A stretch of 36,416 bases of DNA, from assembly GCA_029219885.1 (NCBI GenBank), contig JAQXUH010000079.1, forward strand, positions 1 through 36,416, given 5' to 3'. Position 1 is the first letter of the stretch; every line of letters begins with the position of its first letter. This DNA comes from Eubacteriales bacterium. Its GTDB lineage: Bacteria; Bacillota; Clostridia; Oscillospirales; Acutalibacteraceae. This document shows positions 1 to 9,427 of this stretch, piece after piece. The notes under the pieces were generated by a model. It was not told the DNA's origin. It did not search any database and worked only from the letters and a program-made list of their open reading frames with translations. The translations under genes were made by a program, and so were the position numbers.

Positions 1-2
1 GG

Positions 3-212
3 ACGCCATCCCCTACAAATAAAGCCGTACCATTTTTTATATCAACACTTAAAAGACTTACGAATAAAGAAAGTAATACACAACTTTGGCAACGCTCATA
101 TTACGACCATATTATACGCAACGATGAAGATTATTTAAATATATGGCAATATATTGAAAGTAACCCTTCAAAGTGGCAACAGGATAAATATTTTAACGGA
201 GAAAAACAATGA
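3..212 (+). CDS. REP-associated tyrosine transposase / IS200-like (Y1_Tnp) C-terminal fragment, truncated by window start
   Basis: Frame 3 reads ...TNKAVPFFISTLKRLTNKESNTQLWQRSYYDHIIRNDEDYLNIWQYIESNPSKWQQDKYFNGEKQ*. The 'LWQRSYYDHIIRNDEDY..I..YI..NP..W..D' motif is typical of RAYT/Y1 transposase C-termini. Confidence 0.8.
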   Translation, partial: TPSPTNKAVPFFISTLKRLTNKESNTQLWQRSYYDHIIRNDEDYLNIWQYIESNPSKWQQDKYFNGEKQ

Positions 213-916
213 AAGCAGATATACATTCCTTTGAATCAATGGCGGCATTGGACGGCGACGGAATACGCTATGCGGTGTTCTTTACCGGCTGTCCTTTGCG
301 GTGTGCCTACTGTCATAACCCTGACACCTGGTTTAAATCGGGAAATGAATGGACAAGTGATGACCTTGTAAATAAAATAAAACGCTACAAGCCTTATTTC
401 AAAAAAGGCGGCGGCGTAACCTTTTCAGGGGGCGAGCCTCTCTTAAATGCTGATTTCATAATCGAAACAGGCAAGCTTTTAAAGGCTGAGGGTATCAATT
501 ACGCAGTTGACACTTCAGGCAGCGTACCTTTGACCGACAGCGTCAAAAAGGCTCTTGACGGTGCTGATTTGGTAATTCTCGATGTGAAATTTTACGATGT
601 GGAAAGCTACAAAAAATACACCAAGGGCAATTTTAATAACTTTGTTGAGATTGGAAAATACTGCACAGAAAAAGGCATCAGGCTGTGGCTTAGGACGGTT
701 GTTGTACCTGAAATCAATGATGACGAGGAAAGCATAAAAAAGTACGCAGAGTTTTCAAAGCAGTTTAAGTTTGAAAAATACGAGCTTCTGGCTTTTCATA
801 CAATGGGCTTTTTCAAATACGAGAATTTAGGCGTTGAAAATTCACTTATCAATACGCCTGCTCTTGAAAAATCAAGACTTGAGGAGCTTCAAAAAATCCT
901 TGACGAAAATATATAG
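209..916 (+). CDS. pflA: Pyruvate formate-lyase activating enzyme (radical SAM)
   Basis: Radical SAM CxxxCxxC motif in GCPLRCAYCHNPDTW, plus GGGVTFSGGEPLL and VVVPEINDDEE; about 235 aa, as expected for PflA. Confidence 0.92.
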   Translation: MKADIHSFESMAALDGDGIRYAVFFTGCPLRCAYCHNPDTWFKSGNEWTSDDLVNKIKRYKPYFKKGGGVTFSGGEPLLNADFIIETGKLLKAEGINYAVDTSGSVPLTDSVKKALDGADLVILDVKFYDVESYKKYTKGNFNNFVEIGKYCTEKGIRLWLRTVVVPEINDDEESIKKYAEFSKQFKFEKYELLAFHTMGFFKYENLGVENSLINTPALEKSRLEELQKILDENI

Positions 917-938
917 AATTTTTGCAGTTTAATTTGTG

Positions 939-967
939 TTGTAATAGCACTTTAAATATGGTAAAAT
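939..967 (+). promoter_or_regulatory. Possible weak sigma-A promoter upstream of LRR/dockerin gene
   Basis: TTGTAA (939-944), 17 bp spacer, TAAAAT (962-967). Confidence 0.4.
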
Positions 968-1010
968 ATTCTTATTACTTAGCTGTAAAATGCTGAAAAG
1001 CGGTGAGAAA

Positions 1011-2945
1011 ATGAAAAAAATAATATCGCTGATAATGTGTACTGTTATTCTTGTTACGGCTGTGACCGCAGTATTTCCTGCCTTTGCATTGGTGCAGGAA
1101 ACGGATATTGAAAAAACGCAGATTTTAAGCAGTAATACATATTATTCATATTCGGCAGAAACTAAAACTCTCACTATCAGCGGCAGCGGTGCCGTTCCTG
1201 ACTTTACAAACAGCAGCGGTGCAAGTAATTCTCAGCCGTGGGCGTTGTGGAGAAGTGACGGCTCTGTTGAGCACGTTGTCATTGAAGAGGGCATAACCTC
1301 TCTTGGTGCATACTGCCTTTACAATGTCAGCAAGGCGGATATTTCTCTGCCCTCAACACTCATAACTTTGGGCAGTTATTCAATGGCAGGCACAAGCGGC
1401 AATACCGATGTAGCTTTGCCGAGTTCAGTTAAAACTATTTCAGCTAACGCTTTTTACTATACAACAGGACTGAAAAGCATATACATTCCTGCGTCGGTAA
1501 CAACGATAGGCAGGTCTGCTTTTGAAAACTGTACGGCACTTGCCAAAGTAAAATTTGCAAGCTCTAATATGCAGGTGACAATTGAAAGAAGAGCATTTTT
1601 TAAATGTGCGTCGCTGAAGTCTGTTACTGTACCTAAAAGAGCGTCTCTTGCAGATTACAGTATAGGATATTATTCTGCGTCAAGCGGCTCTGTTTACAGC
1701 GATTTTGTAATGAAAGTTTACAGAGATTCCGCTGCGTATACCTACGCAGTTAATAAAATCGTACCTTATGAGCTTATCGGCTCTATGGAGATTTTTGAGG
1801 GCGATACAATTGAGCGTACATATTATGACGACAGTATAAGCTCCGTTATGACCTTTGTGTTTACTCCGAAATCTGCGGCGAAATATACCTTATTCTCCTC
1901 CGGCGAAATTGACGTGAAGTGCGAGATGACGGATACCGCAGGTAATGTTCTGACAACGGCAGATGATGTTTCAACCTTTGACAGTAATTTTTCATTGACA
2001 GAGGAAATGCAGGCAGGACAGACGTATTATTTCAATGTCAGCAGTAACAACAATACAGGCGATTTTTCAATTTCTCTTATACCTTTTACTGTTGCTCAAA
2101 TTGATGTTGATTCAGATATTATTTCCATTAGTGCTGATGAAAGAGAAAACGGATATTTTGATGTGGAAAGCCATATTGACGGCAGAAATATAACTCTCAC
2201 CTTTGATACGGGATATACTGCCCAGAGCGTGTATTCAAACGGCGTAACAATTTTAGGCAAAGAGATAACATACAGCGACAGTCAGCAGTCAGCCAAGTGG
2301 CTTTGCGGCAGTCATAGCTGTTCACTTTCAGTAGGAGATGTATCTGCTTCAATACCTGTTGAAATCAATCACAGCTACGCAAAAACAGTAGTTGAGCCTA
2401 CTTATAAAGAAAAAGGCTATACTGTCTATACCTGTTCGCTTTGCAAGGATACATTTTATTCCGATTATGTAAACAGTATCGGCGTTAAGGTTACGGGACG
2501 AGTAGTTCTTATGCAGGATACCGACGGCTCTCACAAGGACAATATTCCTGTTGCCATGACTAAAATTCTTGTGGCGTCAAACGAGGTCTGCACAGTAGAA
2601 AATGACGGAACATTTTTGATTTACGTTGACGCAGGAACAGAGAGTATTACTCTTTCTGAAACATACGGACTCACAAAAACAGTACCGCTTAATACCGACA
2701 GTGAAAATGTTGCAGATTTAGGGGACATTCCGTTCTTCCATTTTGACTATAACGGCGACGGATATGTTAATGCAAAAGATTTTGCAATTATAAAAAGAGT
2801 GTACGGAGTATATCCTAAAATTGAAAAGGACAGATATTTGAGCCGTGACTATAATCAGGACGGAGCTATTGACAGCAGCGACTGGTTTGATGTAGGTGCT
2901 CAAAATTTCTACACTATCGGTAAAATAACAGAAGAAATATATTGA
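1011..2945 (+). CDS. Secreted BspA-like leucine-rich-repeat surface protein with C-terminal dockerin-like domain
   Basis: ORF listed from 990; the signal peptide MKKIISLIMCTVILVTAVTAVFPAFA starts at the ATG at 1011. LRR_5-like repeats (LKSIYIPASVTTIGRSAFENCTALAKVKF), the module H.Y.KTVVEPTYKEKGYTVYTCSLCKDTFYSDYV, and C-terminal DYNGDGYVNAKDF / DYNQDGAIDSSDW Ca-binding loops. Confidence 0.8.
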   Translation: MKKIISLIMCTVILVTAVTAVFPAFALVQETDIEKTQILSSNTYYSYSAETKTLTISGSGAVPDFTNSSGASNSQPWALWRSDGSVEHVVIEEGITSLGAYCLYNVSKADISLPSTLITLGSYSMAGTSGNTDVALPSSVKTISANAFYYTTGLKSIYIPASVTTIGRSAFENCTALAKVKFASSNMQVTIERRAFFKCASLKSVTVPKRASLADYSIGYYSASSGSVYSDFVMKVYRDSAAYTYAVNKIVPYELIGSMEIFEGDTIERTYYDDSISSVMTFVFTPKSAAKYTLFSSGEIDVKCEMTDTAGNVLTTADDVSTFDSNFSLTEEMQAGQTYYFNVSSNNNTGDFSISLIPFTVAQIDVDSDIISISADERENGYFDVESHIDGRNITLTFDTGYTAQSVYSNGVTILGKEITYSDSQQSAKWLCGSHSCSLSVGDVSASIPVEINHSYAKTVVEPTYKEKGYTVYTCSLCKDTFYSDYVNSIGVKVTGRVVLMQDTDGSHKDNIPVAMTKILVASNEVCTVENDGTFLIYVDAGTESITLSETYGLTKTVPLNTDSENVADLGDIPFFHFDYNGDGYVNAKDFAIIKRVYGVYPKIEKDRYLSRDYNQDGAIDSSDWFDVGAQNFYTIGKITEEIY

Positions 2946-3002
2946 AATAAAAGTAATTATAATATATAATACTATAAACAATTTTTTATAAGGAGACCTG
3001 CT

Positions 3003-3500
3003 ATGAAAAAGGTTGCAATAATAATGGGCTCGGACAGCGACTTGCCTGTTGTAAGTCCCGCTATCAAACAGCTTAAGGAGTTAGGCATTGAAACTGAGGT
3101 GAGAGTTATGAGTGCTCACCGCACACCGAAAGAGGCTCAGGACTTCGCTTCCTCTGCTATCGAAAACGGCTTTGGTGTTATCATTGCCGCAGCAGGAATG
3201 GCTGCTCATTTAGGCGGTGTGCTTGCCGCTTCAACAACTCTTCCCGTTATCGGTATTCCTTGCTCCGCTAAGGTGCTTGACGGTATGGATGCTATGCTGG
3301 CTACCGTAATGATGCCTCCGGGAGTTCCTGTTGCAACCGTCGGCGTAAATGCAGCTAAGAACGCCGCTTTGCTTGCAGCACAGATTCTTGCAGTCAGCGA
3401 CAGTGCTCTTATGGACAAGCTTATTGCTATGAGAGAGGATATGGCACAGCAGGTAAGAGAAAAAGATAAAGCAATTCAGGAAAAAATCAAAGAGATATAA
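3003..3500 (+). CDS. purE: N5-carboxyaminoimidazole ribonucleotide mutase
   Basis: IIMGSDSDLPV...SAHRTP...IIAAAGMAAHLGGVLAA...GIP motifs of class I PurE. Confidence 0.96.
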   Translation: MKKVAIIMGSDSDLPVVSPAIKQLKELGIETEVRVMSAHRTPKEAQDFASSAIENGFGVIIAAAGMAAHLGGVLAASTTLPVIGIPCSAKVLDGMDAMLATVMMPPGVPVATVGVNAAKNAALLAAQILAVSDSALMDKLIAMREDMAQQVREKDKAIQEKIKEI

Positions 3501-3512
3501 GGAGAAACAATT

Positions 3513-4559
3513 ATGGAAAAAAGCTTCAGCGAAAGCTACGCAGCAGCAGGTGTTGATGTAACCGCAGGCTATGAGTCTGTTGAGCTCATCAAATCACACG
3601 TTAAAAGGACAAACATTCCGGGCGTTATCGGTTCAATCGGTGGTTTCGGCGGTATGTTTGAAATCGGTGCAAAAGATTACAAAAATCCTGTTCTCGTTTC
3701 AGGAACAGACGGCGTTGGCACAAAGCTTAAAATCGCATTTCTTATGGATAAGCACGATACAGTAGGTATTGACTGCGTTGCTATGTGCGTAAATGATGTT
3801 GCCTGCTCAGGTGCCAAGCCGTTGTTTTTCCTTGACTATATCGCTTGCGGTAAGAATTATCCTGAGAAAATTGCTCAGATAGTTGCGGGTGTTGCAGAGG
3901 GCTGTGTTCAGGCAGGATGTGCTCTTGTCGGCGGTGAAACTGCCGAGCATCCGGGACTTATGCCAAATGAGGAATATGACCTTGCAGGCTTTACAGTAGG
4001 TATCGGCGAAAAGGATAAGCTTGTTTCAGGCGAAAATCTTAAGTCAGGTAACGCTCTTATCGGTGTTGCTTCATCAGGCGTTCATTCAAACGGCTTTTCT
4101 CTCGTAAGAAAGGTGTTTAATATTACTGAGGAAAGGCTCGGTATTCAGGTTGCAGAGCTTGGAAAAACTCTCGGCGACGAGCTTCTCACTCCTACAAGAA
4201 TTTATGTTAAACCTCTCCTTGCACTTATGGATAAGGTTAACGTAAATGCTATCAGCCATATTACAGGCGGCGGTTTCTACGAGAATGTTCCGAGAATGTT
4301 AAAGGACGGCTATACTGCTGTTATCGAAAAGGACAAGTGCTTTAAAAAGCCTATCTTCGACCTTATTGCTCAGGAGGGTAATATTCCTGAAAGAGATATG
4401 TATAACACATTCAATATGGGTACAGGTCTTGTTATTGCAGTTGACAGCGACAAGGCAGACGAGGCTGTAAGAATTCTTGAGGAAAACGGTGAGCAGGCTG
4501 CTGTTATCGGCGAAATCAAGGCAGGCGAATTAGGCGAAAAGGGCGTTGAACTCGTATGA
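3513..4559 (+). CDS. purM: Phosphoribosylformylglycinamidine cyclo-ligase (AIR synthetase)
   Basis: [13 protein letters not shown]..., [49 protein letters not shown] motifs. Confidence 0.96.
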   Translation: MEKSFSESYAAAGVDVTAGYESVELIKSHVKRTNIPGVIGSIGGFGGMFEIGAKDYKNPVLVSGTDGVGTKLKIAFLMDKHDTVGIDCVAMCVNDVACSGAKPLFFLDYIACGKNYPEKIAQIVAGVAEGCVQAGCALVGGETAEHPGLMPNEEYDLAGFTVGIGEKDKLVSGENLKSGNALIGVASSGVHSNGFSLVRKVFNITEERLGIQVAELGKTLGDELLTPTRIYVKPLLALMDKVNVNAISHITGGGFYENVPRMLKDGYTAVIEKDKCFKKPIFDLIAQEGNIPERDMYNTFNMGTGLVIAVDSDKADEAVRILEENGEQAAVIGEIKAGELGEKGVELV

Positions 4560-5179
4560 TGAATATTGCTGTACTTGTTTCAGGCGGCGGAACTAATCTT
4601 CAGGCTCTCATTGACGCCGAGAAGAACGGCGAGATAAAAAACGGTAAAATTACCTGCGTTATCTCATCAAACCCCAACGCCTACGCTCTTGAGAGAGCAA
4701 AGCAGAATAACATCAAAACTGTAGTTTTAAATAGAAAAGACTACGACGACGTACATAAATATTCTGCCGATATGAGAGATACACTTCTTGCAGAAAAAGC
4801 GGACCTGGTTATCTATGCAGGCTTTATGACAATTCTTGACGAGCAGGTTGTTAAAGCCTTTCCAAATAAAATGATGAATGTTCATCCGGCGTTGATACCG
4901 TCATTCTGCGGTAAAGGCTTTTACGGACTTCACGTTCACGAGGCTGTTCTTGCAAGCGGTGTCAAGCTGACAGGTGCTACCGTTCATTTTGTAACAGAGG
5001 AATGTGACGGCGGACCGATTATTATGCAAAAGGCCGTTGAGGTTAAAAACGGCGACACTCCCGAAATTCTCCAAAGGCGAGTTATGGAGGAGTGCGAGTG
5101 GAAAATTCTTCCTATGGCTGCTTCTCTTTTCTGCCAAGGCAGAATAAAGGTAAACGGCAAAATTACTGAAATTATCTGA
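4556..5179 (+). CDS. purN: Phosphoribosylglycinamide formyltransferase
   Basis: [65 protein letters not shown] overlaps the purM stop. Confidence 0.96.
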   Translation: MMNIAVLVSGGGTNLQALIDAEKNGEIKNGKITCVISSNPNAYALERAKQNNIKTVVLNRKDYDDVHKYSADMRDTLLAEKADLVIYAGFMTILDEQVVKAFPNKMMNVHPALIPSFCGKGFYGLHVHEAVLASGVKLTGATVHFVTEECDGGPIIMQKAVEVKNGDTPEILQRRVMEECEWKILPMAASLFCQGRIKVNGKITEII

Positions 5180-5188
5180 GGTGACAAA

Positions 5189-5890
5189 ATGGAAATTAAA
5201 TCTCTTGCAACAGAGCTGAATACTAATTCATATCCGGGAAGAGGAATTGTTTTAGGTAAATCAAAGGACGGCAAAAACGCTGTAATCGCATATTTCATTA
5301 TGGGCAGAAGTGTCAACAGCCGTAACAGAATTTTTGAAGAAAACGACAGAGGCGGTATTCGCACTAAGGCTTTTGACGAGTCAAAGATGGAGGACCCGTC
5401 ACTTATTATCTACAATCCTGTTCTTAAGCTTGATGGAAAGACAATAGTTACAAACGGCGACCAAACCGATACTATCTATGATTTTATGAAAGACGGTCAT
5501 TGCTACCGCCACGCTTTGCTTACAAGAGAATTTGAGCCTGACGCACCTAACTACACACCGAGAATTTCAGGCGTTGTTAAGGAAAACGGCGACTATGTTC
5601 TGTCAATTTTAAAGTCAAATATGGGCAAACCTCAATGCCTCAGATATTTCTTTGAATATCCTGCTGAAAGCGGTCTCGGTCATTTTATCCATACATATAG
5701 ATGTGACGGCAACCCTATTCCGTCTTTTGAGGGAGAGCCTACTCCTGTGGAAATTGACGGCGATATCGACAGCTTTACAAATATGATTTGGGATAATCTT
5801 AACGAGGATAACAAGGTTTCTCTCTTTACACGTTTCATCAATCTTGAAGATGGAACTGAGGAAACAAGAATTATAAATAAGAATAAATAA
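5189..5890 (+). CDS. PurO-type IMP cyclohydrolase-like protein
   Basis: YPGRGIVLGKSKDGKNAVIAYFIMGRSVNSRNRIF...IVTNGDQTDTIYDFM resembles archaeal PurO (IMP_cyclohyd family); lies between purN and purD. Confidence 0.8.
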   Translation: MEIKSLATELNTNSYPGRGIVLGKSKDGKNAVIAYFIMGRSVNSRNRIFEENDRGGIRTKAFDESKMEDPSLIIYNPVLKLDGKTIVTNGDQTDTIYDFMKDGHCYRHALLTREFEPDAPNYTPRISGVVKENGDYVLSILKSNMGKPQCLRYFFEYPAESGLGHFIHTYRCDGNPIPSFEGEPTPVEIDGDIDSFTNMIWDNLNEDNKVSLFTRFINLEDGTEETRIINKNK

Positions 5891-5897
5891 CGATTAA

Positions 5898-5923
5898 AAG
5901 GGTGACTTTTATCGGTCACCCTT
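5898..5923 (+). promoter_or_regulatory. 9-bp perfect stem-loop between purO-like gene and purD
   Basis: AAGGGTGAC (5898-5906), loop TTTTATCG, GTCACCCTT (5915-5923); no following U-tract. Confidence 0.55.
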
Positions 5924-5948
5924 AAAGTGTCTTAGGAGGTATATGTAT

Positions 5949-7229
5949 ATGAAAGTATTAGTAGTAGGCGGCGGCGGAAGAGAGCACGCCCTTATCAGAA
6001 AAATCAAGGAGTCCAAAAAGGTTGACAGCGTTGCCTGCTGTCCCGGAAACGGCGGTATTTCATATGACGCAGAATGCTATAACGTTTCCGCCACAGATAT
6101 TGACGGCGTTGTAAATCTTGCAAAGGAGATTAAGGCTGACTTTGTAGTAGTTGCACCTGATGACCCGCTTGTTGCAGGTATGGTTGACGCTCTTAACGAT
6201 GCAGGCTTCAAAACCTTCGGCCCTAAAGCGAATGCCGCAATTATCGAGGGCTCAAAGGTATTTTCAAAAGATTTAATGCTTAAATACAATATACCTACAG
6301 CGGAATATAAGGTTTTTGATAACCCGCAGGATGTTCTTGAATATATTAAAGAGAAGAACGAATTTCCAACTGTAATCAAAGCTGACGGCCTTGCTCTCGG
6401 TAAAGGTGTAATCATTCCTGAAAGTCTTGAAGAGGCTGAAAAGGGCGTTAAGGAGATTATGGAGGATAAAATTTTCGGCGAGTCCGGAAATAATGTTGTA
6501 GTTGAGGAATTTCTCACAGGTCCTGAGGTTTCCGTTTTAGCATTTACCGACGGTAAGTGCGTTAAGCCTATGGTTTCATCAATGGACCACAAGCGTGCAC
6601 TTGACGGCGACAAGGGACTTAATACAGGCGGTATGGGTACTGTTTCTCCAAACCCATATTACACCGACGAGGTTGCCAAGGAGTGTATGGAAAAAATTTT
6701 TATCCCTACAATCGAGGCTATGAACAAAGAGGGCAGAACATTTAAAGGCTGTCTTTATTTCGGCTTGATGATTACTCCAAAGGGACCTAAGGTAATCGAA
6801 TATAACTGCCGTTTCGGTGACCCTGAAACTCAGGTTGTTCTCCCAAGACTTAAAACAGATATTATGGATATCTTTGAGGCAATCAATAACGAAACTCTCG
6901 CAGACCTTGACATTGAGTGGTCAGACGATGCCTGCACCTGCGTTATTATGGCGTCAGGCGGATATCCTAAATCATATCCAAAGGGAATTGAAATTACGGG
7001 ACTTGAGAGCGGACAGCTTGACGGCGTTACTGTATATCACGCAGGTACTGCAATCGAGGACGGAAAGCTTGTTACATCAGGCGGCAGAGTTTTAGGCGTT
7101 ACAGCTCTCGGCAAAACTCTTGACGAGGCACTTGATAAATCATACAAGGCTGTAGAAAAAATCACCTTTGAGGGTGCTCATTACAGAAAAGATATAGGAC
7201 AGAGAGCCCTTAAAGCGTTAGATAAGTAA
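5949..7229 (+). CDS. purD: Phosphoribosylamine-glycine ligase
   Basis: MKVLVVGGGGREHALIRKIKES, KADGLALGKGVIIP, EYNCRFGDPETQVVLPRL. ORF listed from 5943; the MKVLVV ATG is at 5949, after the AGGAGG ribosome-binding site. Confidence 0.95.
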   Translation: MKVLVVGGGGREHALIRKIKESKKVDSVACCPGNGGISYDAECYNVSATDIDGVVNLAKEIKADFVVVAPDDPLVAGMVDALNDAGFKTFGPKANAAIIEGSKVFSKDLMLKYNIPTAEYKVFDNPQDVLEYIKEKNEFPTVIKADGLALGKGVIIPESLEEAEKGVKEIMEDKIFGESGNNVVVEEFLTGPEVSVLAFTDGKCVKPMVSSMDHKRALDGDKGLNTGGMGTVSPNPYYTDEVAKECMEKIFIPTIEAMNKEGRTFKGCLYFGLMITPKGPKVIEYNCRFGDPETQVVLPRLKTDIMDIFEAINNETLADLDIEWSDDACTCVIMASGGYPKSYPKGIEITGLESGQLDGVTVYHAGTAIEDGKLVTSGGRVLGVTALGKTLDEALDKSYKAVEKITFEGAHYRKDIGQRALKALDK

Positions 7230-7308
7230 ACCCAAAATAAACTTTTTCAAAAAATTACCGTTAATTTGAAAACAAAATGTTAAAATTTATGAATTTTACA
7301 AAAAGTTG

Positions 7309-7337
7309 TTGACAATTATACAAAACGGAATTATACT
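7309..7337 (+). promoter_or_regulatory. Sigma-A type promoter for adaptor/permease operon
   Basis: TTGACA (7309-7314), 17 bp spacer, TATACT (7332-7337), about 42 bp before the ATG. Confidence 0.8.
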
Positions 7338-7378
7338 ATGACCATACATTAAAAATACATTGAACAGAGGGTTATTTT

Positions 7379-9415
7379 ATGGCAACAGTTAAGAAAAGTA
7401 AAAAGAAAGTTGTTGTGCCGATTTGCATAATTCTTGTTATCGCAATCGTTGCCGGTGTGATTTTCGGTGTTGTTAATTCCAATAGCGGTGAAGAGGTAAC
7501 TCTGTATACTATCGCTACGGATGATATCCACGAATCTGTATCACTTACCGGTGAGGTTACCTCAGGTGCAGCAAAGGAGTACAAGGTCGGCTCAGTTGCA
7601 ACTGTTAAAGAGGTTTTCGTAGAAGTAGGCGATGAGGTTAAAAAGGGCGATGTTCTTGCTACCTTTGATACAGAATCTCTCGATTCACAGGTTGCATCTC
7701 TTCAGTCTGCATATAACGACGCTTGCGACAGCTATGATGACGCAGTAGATGCACAGAAGCAGGCAAAGAGCAAGGCAGAATCTCTTAACAAGTCAATTAC
7801 AAAGCTTCAGAAGAGAATAGACAAGATGGAAAAGGACCTTAACAAAACAACTAAGGCTACCACAACCAAAAAGTCTACCACTAAAGCTTCTACTGACACA
7901 ACAAAGAGCAATCAGCAGAACGTTTCAAACATTCTTGCTACAACTACTACCAAGCCTACTACTACCACCACTCAGCCGTCAACAACAGTTGATGACGGCT
8001 CACCTAAATATGCAGTAAACGCTTCTGCATATCCAAGTGCTTTGGCAGGTACAATCACAGGCGGCGGTGTTTTCAAGCAGTCAGAGAAAACAGTCCTCAA
8101 GGCTGTTCCAAACAATGGTTACTCATTCTTCGGATGGTACACATCTAATACTGATATTATTACAGGTGCTTCACCAATCAGCTATTCACCGTCAATTGAG
8201 GTTAAGTATAACGGCACTGACGTTTTGAATTACTATGCTGTTTTCGTTGAAAATTCAGCAGGTACAGGCACAACATCACCTCAGGCAACTGTTGATGATA
8301 TTGTTGCTACACTTAACACTCTCAACGAAAATATTGCATCTATCACAAATGATGTACAGACAATGACTGCTTTAACTCAGGTTGTTGCAACAACAATCAG
8401 CAACGCAATTTCCAGCGGTCAGCTTAACAACGAGGCTATTGCAAAGCTTGTAGGTGACGAGGTTTCAAAGGCAATCAAGGACGGTATTATTGATTCAACA
8501 AAGCTTCTTGTTGAGGATGACACAGCTGTTAAAATGATTGAATCTGCTGTTTCATCAATCGACTTTGCAGCTCTTGCTAAGGGCGTTTCAGATTCTGATA
8601 ATGCTCAGCTTACAGCAGCACAGATTCAGCTTACTGCTCTTTACGCTCAGTATGAAATTTGCACAGCACAGGCAAGCGGTGCAGTAACAGACGCACAGAA
8701 GAAAGCAGTTGACGCTGCAAAGCAGGCTCTTGATTCAATGAAAGAGCAGCAGCAGGAAATGGCAGAGGGCTGGAAAGCAGACTTTGACGGCACAATTACC
8801 GATGTCAGCATTTCTCCTGACGGAACAACTACCGCTGTTTCTTCAGGTATTACACTTGAAAATATGAATACACTTGCTGTAACTGTAAGCCTTGGCGAAT
8901 ATGATGTACATAAGGTTAAGGTTGGTATGCCTGTAACAGTTACAACTGCTTATGGTACATACGACGGCGAGGTTTCATTTATCGCTCCTACCGCAACAGG
9001 CGGTTCATCATCTTCAATTCTTGACAGCGTAGGCTCAATGGCAGGCATCAGCGGCCTTTCAAGCCTTACTGATTCAGGTGCAGGTGTTGAATGTACAATT
9101 ACAATTGATGACCCTGATGAAAATATAATTGTTGGCTTTGATGCCGATGTTCAGATTGAAACAGGTTCATATCTTGGCGTAACAGTAGTTCCTGTTGAGT
9201 CTATCCAGATGCAGAAGGAAGGCTCATATGTATATCTCTACAATGAGGAAGACGGAACTGTTACAAAGACATTGATTACCACAGGTGCAATTTCCGATAC
9301 AGCATATGAGGTAACAAGCGGTCTTAAGCCTGGCGACAAGATTGTTGCCACACCTTCAACAGAGTATGAAGAGGACACCTTTAAGGTAAAGGTTGTTGAC
9401 AGTAAGAAAAAGTAA
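7379..9415 (+). CDS. MacA/YknX-like membrane fusion (periplasmic-adaptor-like) protein with inserted Thr-rich linker and InlB/Flg_new-like domain
   Basis: N-terminal TM helix; biotinyl-lipoyl-like EYKVGSVATVKEVFVEVGDEVKKGDVLATFDTESL; coiled-coil hairpin; C-terminal LGVTVVPVESIQMQKEGSYVYLYNEEDGTVTKTLITTGAISDTAYEVTSGLKPGDKIVATP. Confidence 0.85.
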   Translation: MATVKKSKKKVVVPICIILVIAIVAGVIFGVVNSNSGEEVTLYTIATDDIHESVSLTGEVTSGAAKEYKVGSVATVKEVFVEVGDEVKKGDVLATFDTESLDSQVASLQSAYNDACDSYDDAVDAQKQAKSKAESLNKSITKLQKRIDKMEKDLNKTTKATTTKKSTTKASTDTTKSNQQNVSNILATTTTKPTTTTTQPSTTVDDGSPKYAVNASAYPSALAGTITGGGVFKQSEKTVLKAVPNNGYSFFGWYTSNTDIITGASPISYSPSIEVKYNGTDVLNYYAVFVENSAGTGTTSPQATVDDIVATLNTLNENIASITNDVQTMTALTQVVATTISNAISSGQLNNEAIAKLVGDEVSKAIKDGIIDSTKLLVEDDTAVKMIESAVSSIDFAALAKGVSDSDNAQLTAAQIQLTALYAQYEICTAQASGAVTDAQKKAVDAAKQALDSMKEQQQEMAEGWKADFDGTITDVSISPDGTTTAVSSGITLENMNTLAVTVSLGEYDVHKVKVGMPVTVTTAYGTYDGEVSFIAPTATGGSSSSILDSVGSMAGISGLSSLTDSGAGVECTITIDDPDENIIVGFDADVQIETGSYLGVTVVPVESIQMQKEGSYVYLYNEEDGTVTKTLITTGAISDTAYEVTSGLKPGDKIVATPSTEYEEDTFKVKVVDSKKK

Positions 9416-9427
9416 GGAGACTTCACA

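Noticed and set aside
2946-3002. Possible purine riboswitch before purE
   Set aside because: The 57-nt AT-rich gap is too short and lacks the conserved purine aptamer core.
6077-6613. 178-aa minus-strand ORF opposite purD
   Set aside because: Antisense to a clear purD coding region; Ser/Thr-rich shadow ORF without motifs or a ribosome-binding site.
7850-7995. Repetitive ACT/ACC/ACA stretch that could be mistaken for a DNA repeat array
   Set aside because: In-frame Thr codons of a low-complexity linker; no regular repeat-spacer spacing, not CRISPR.
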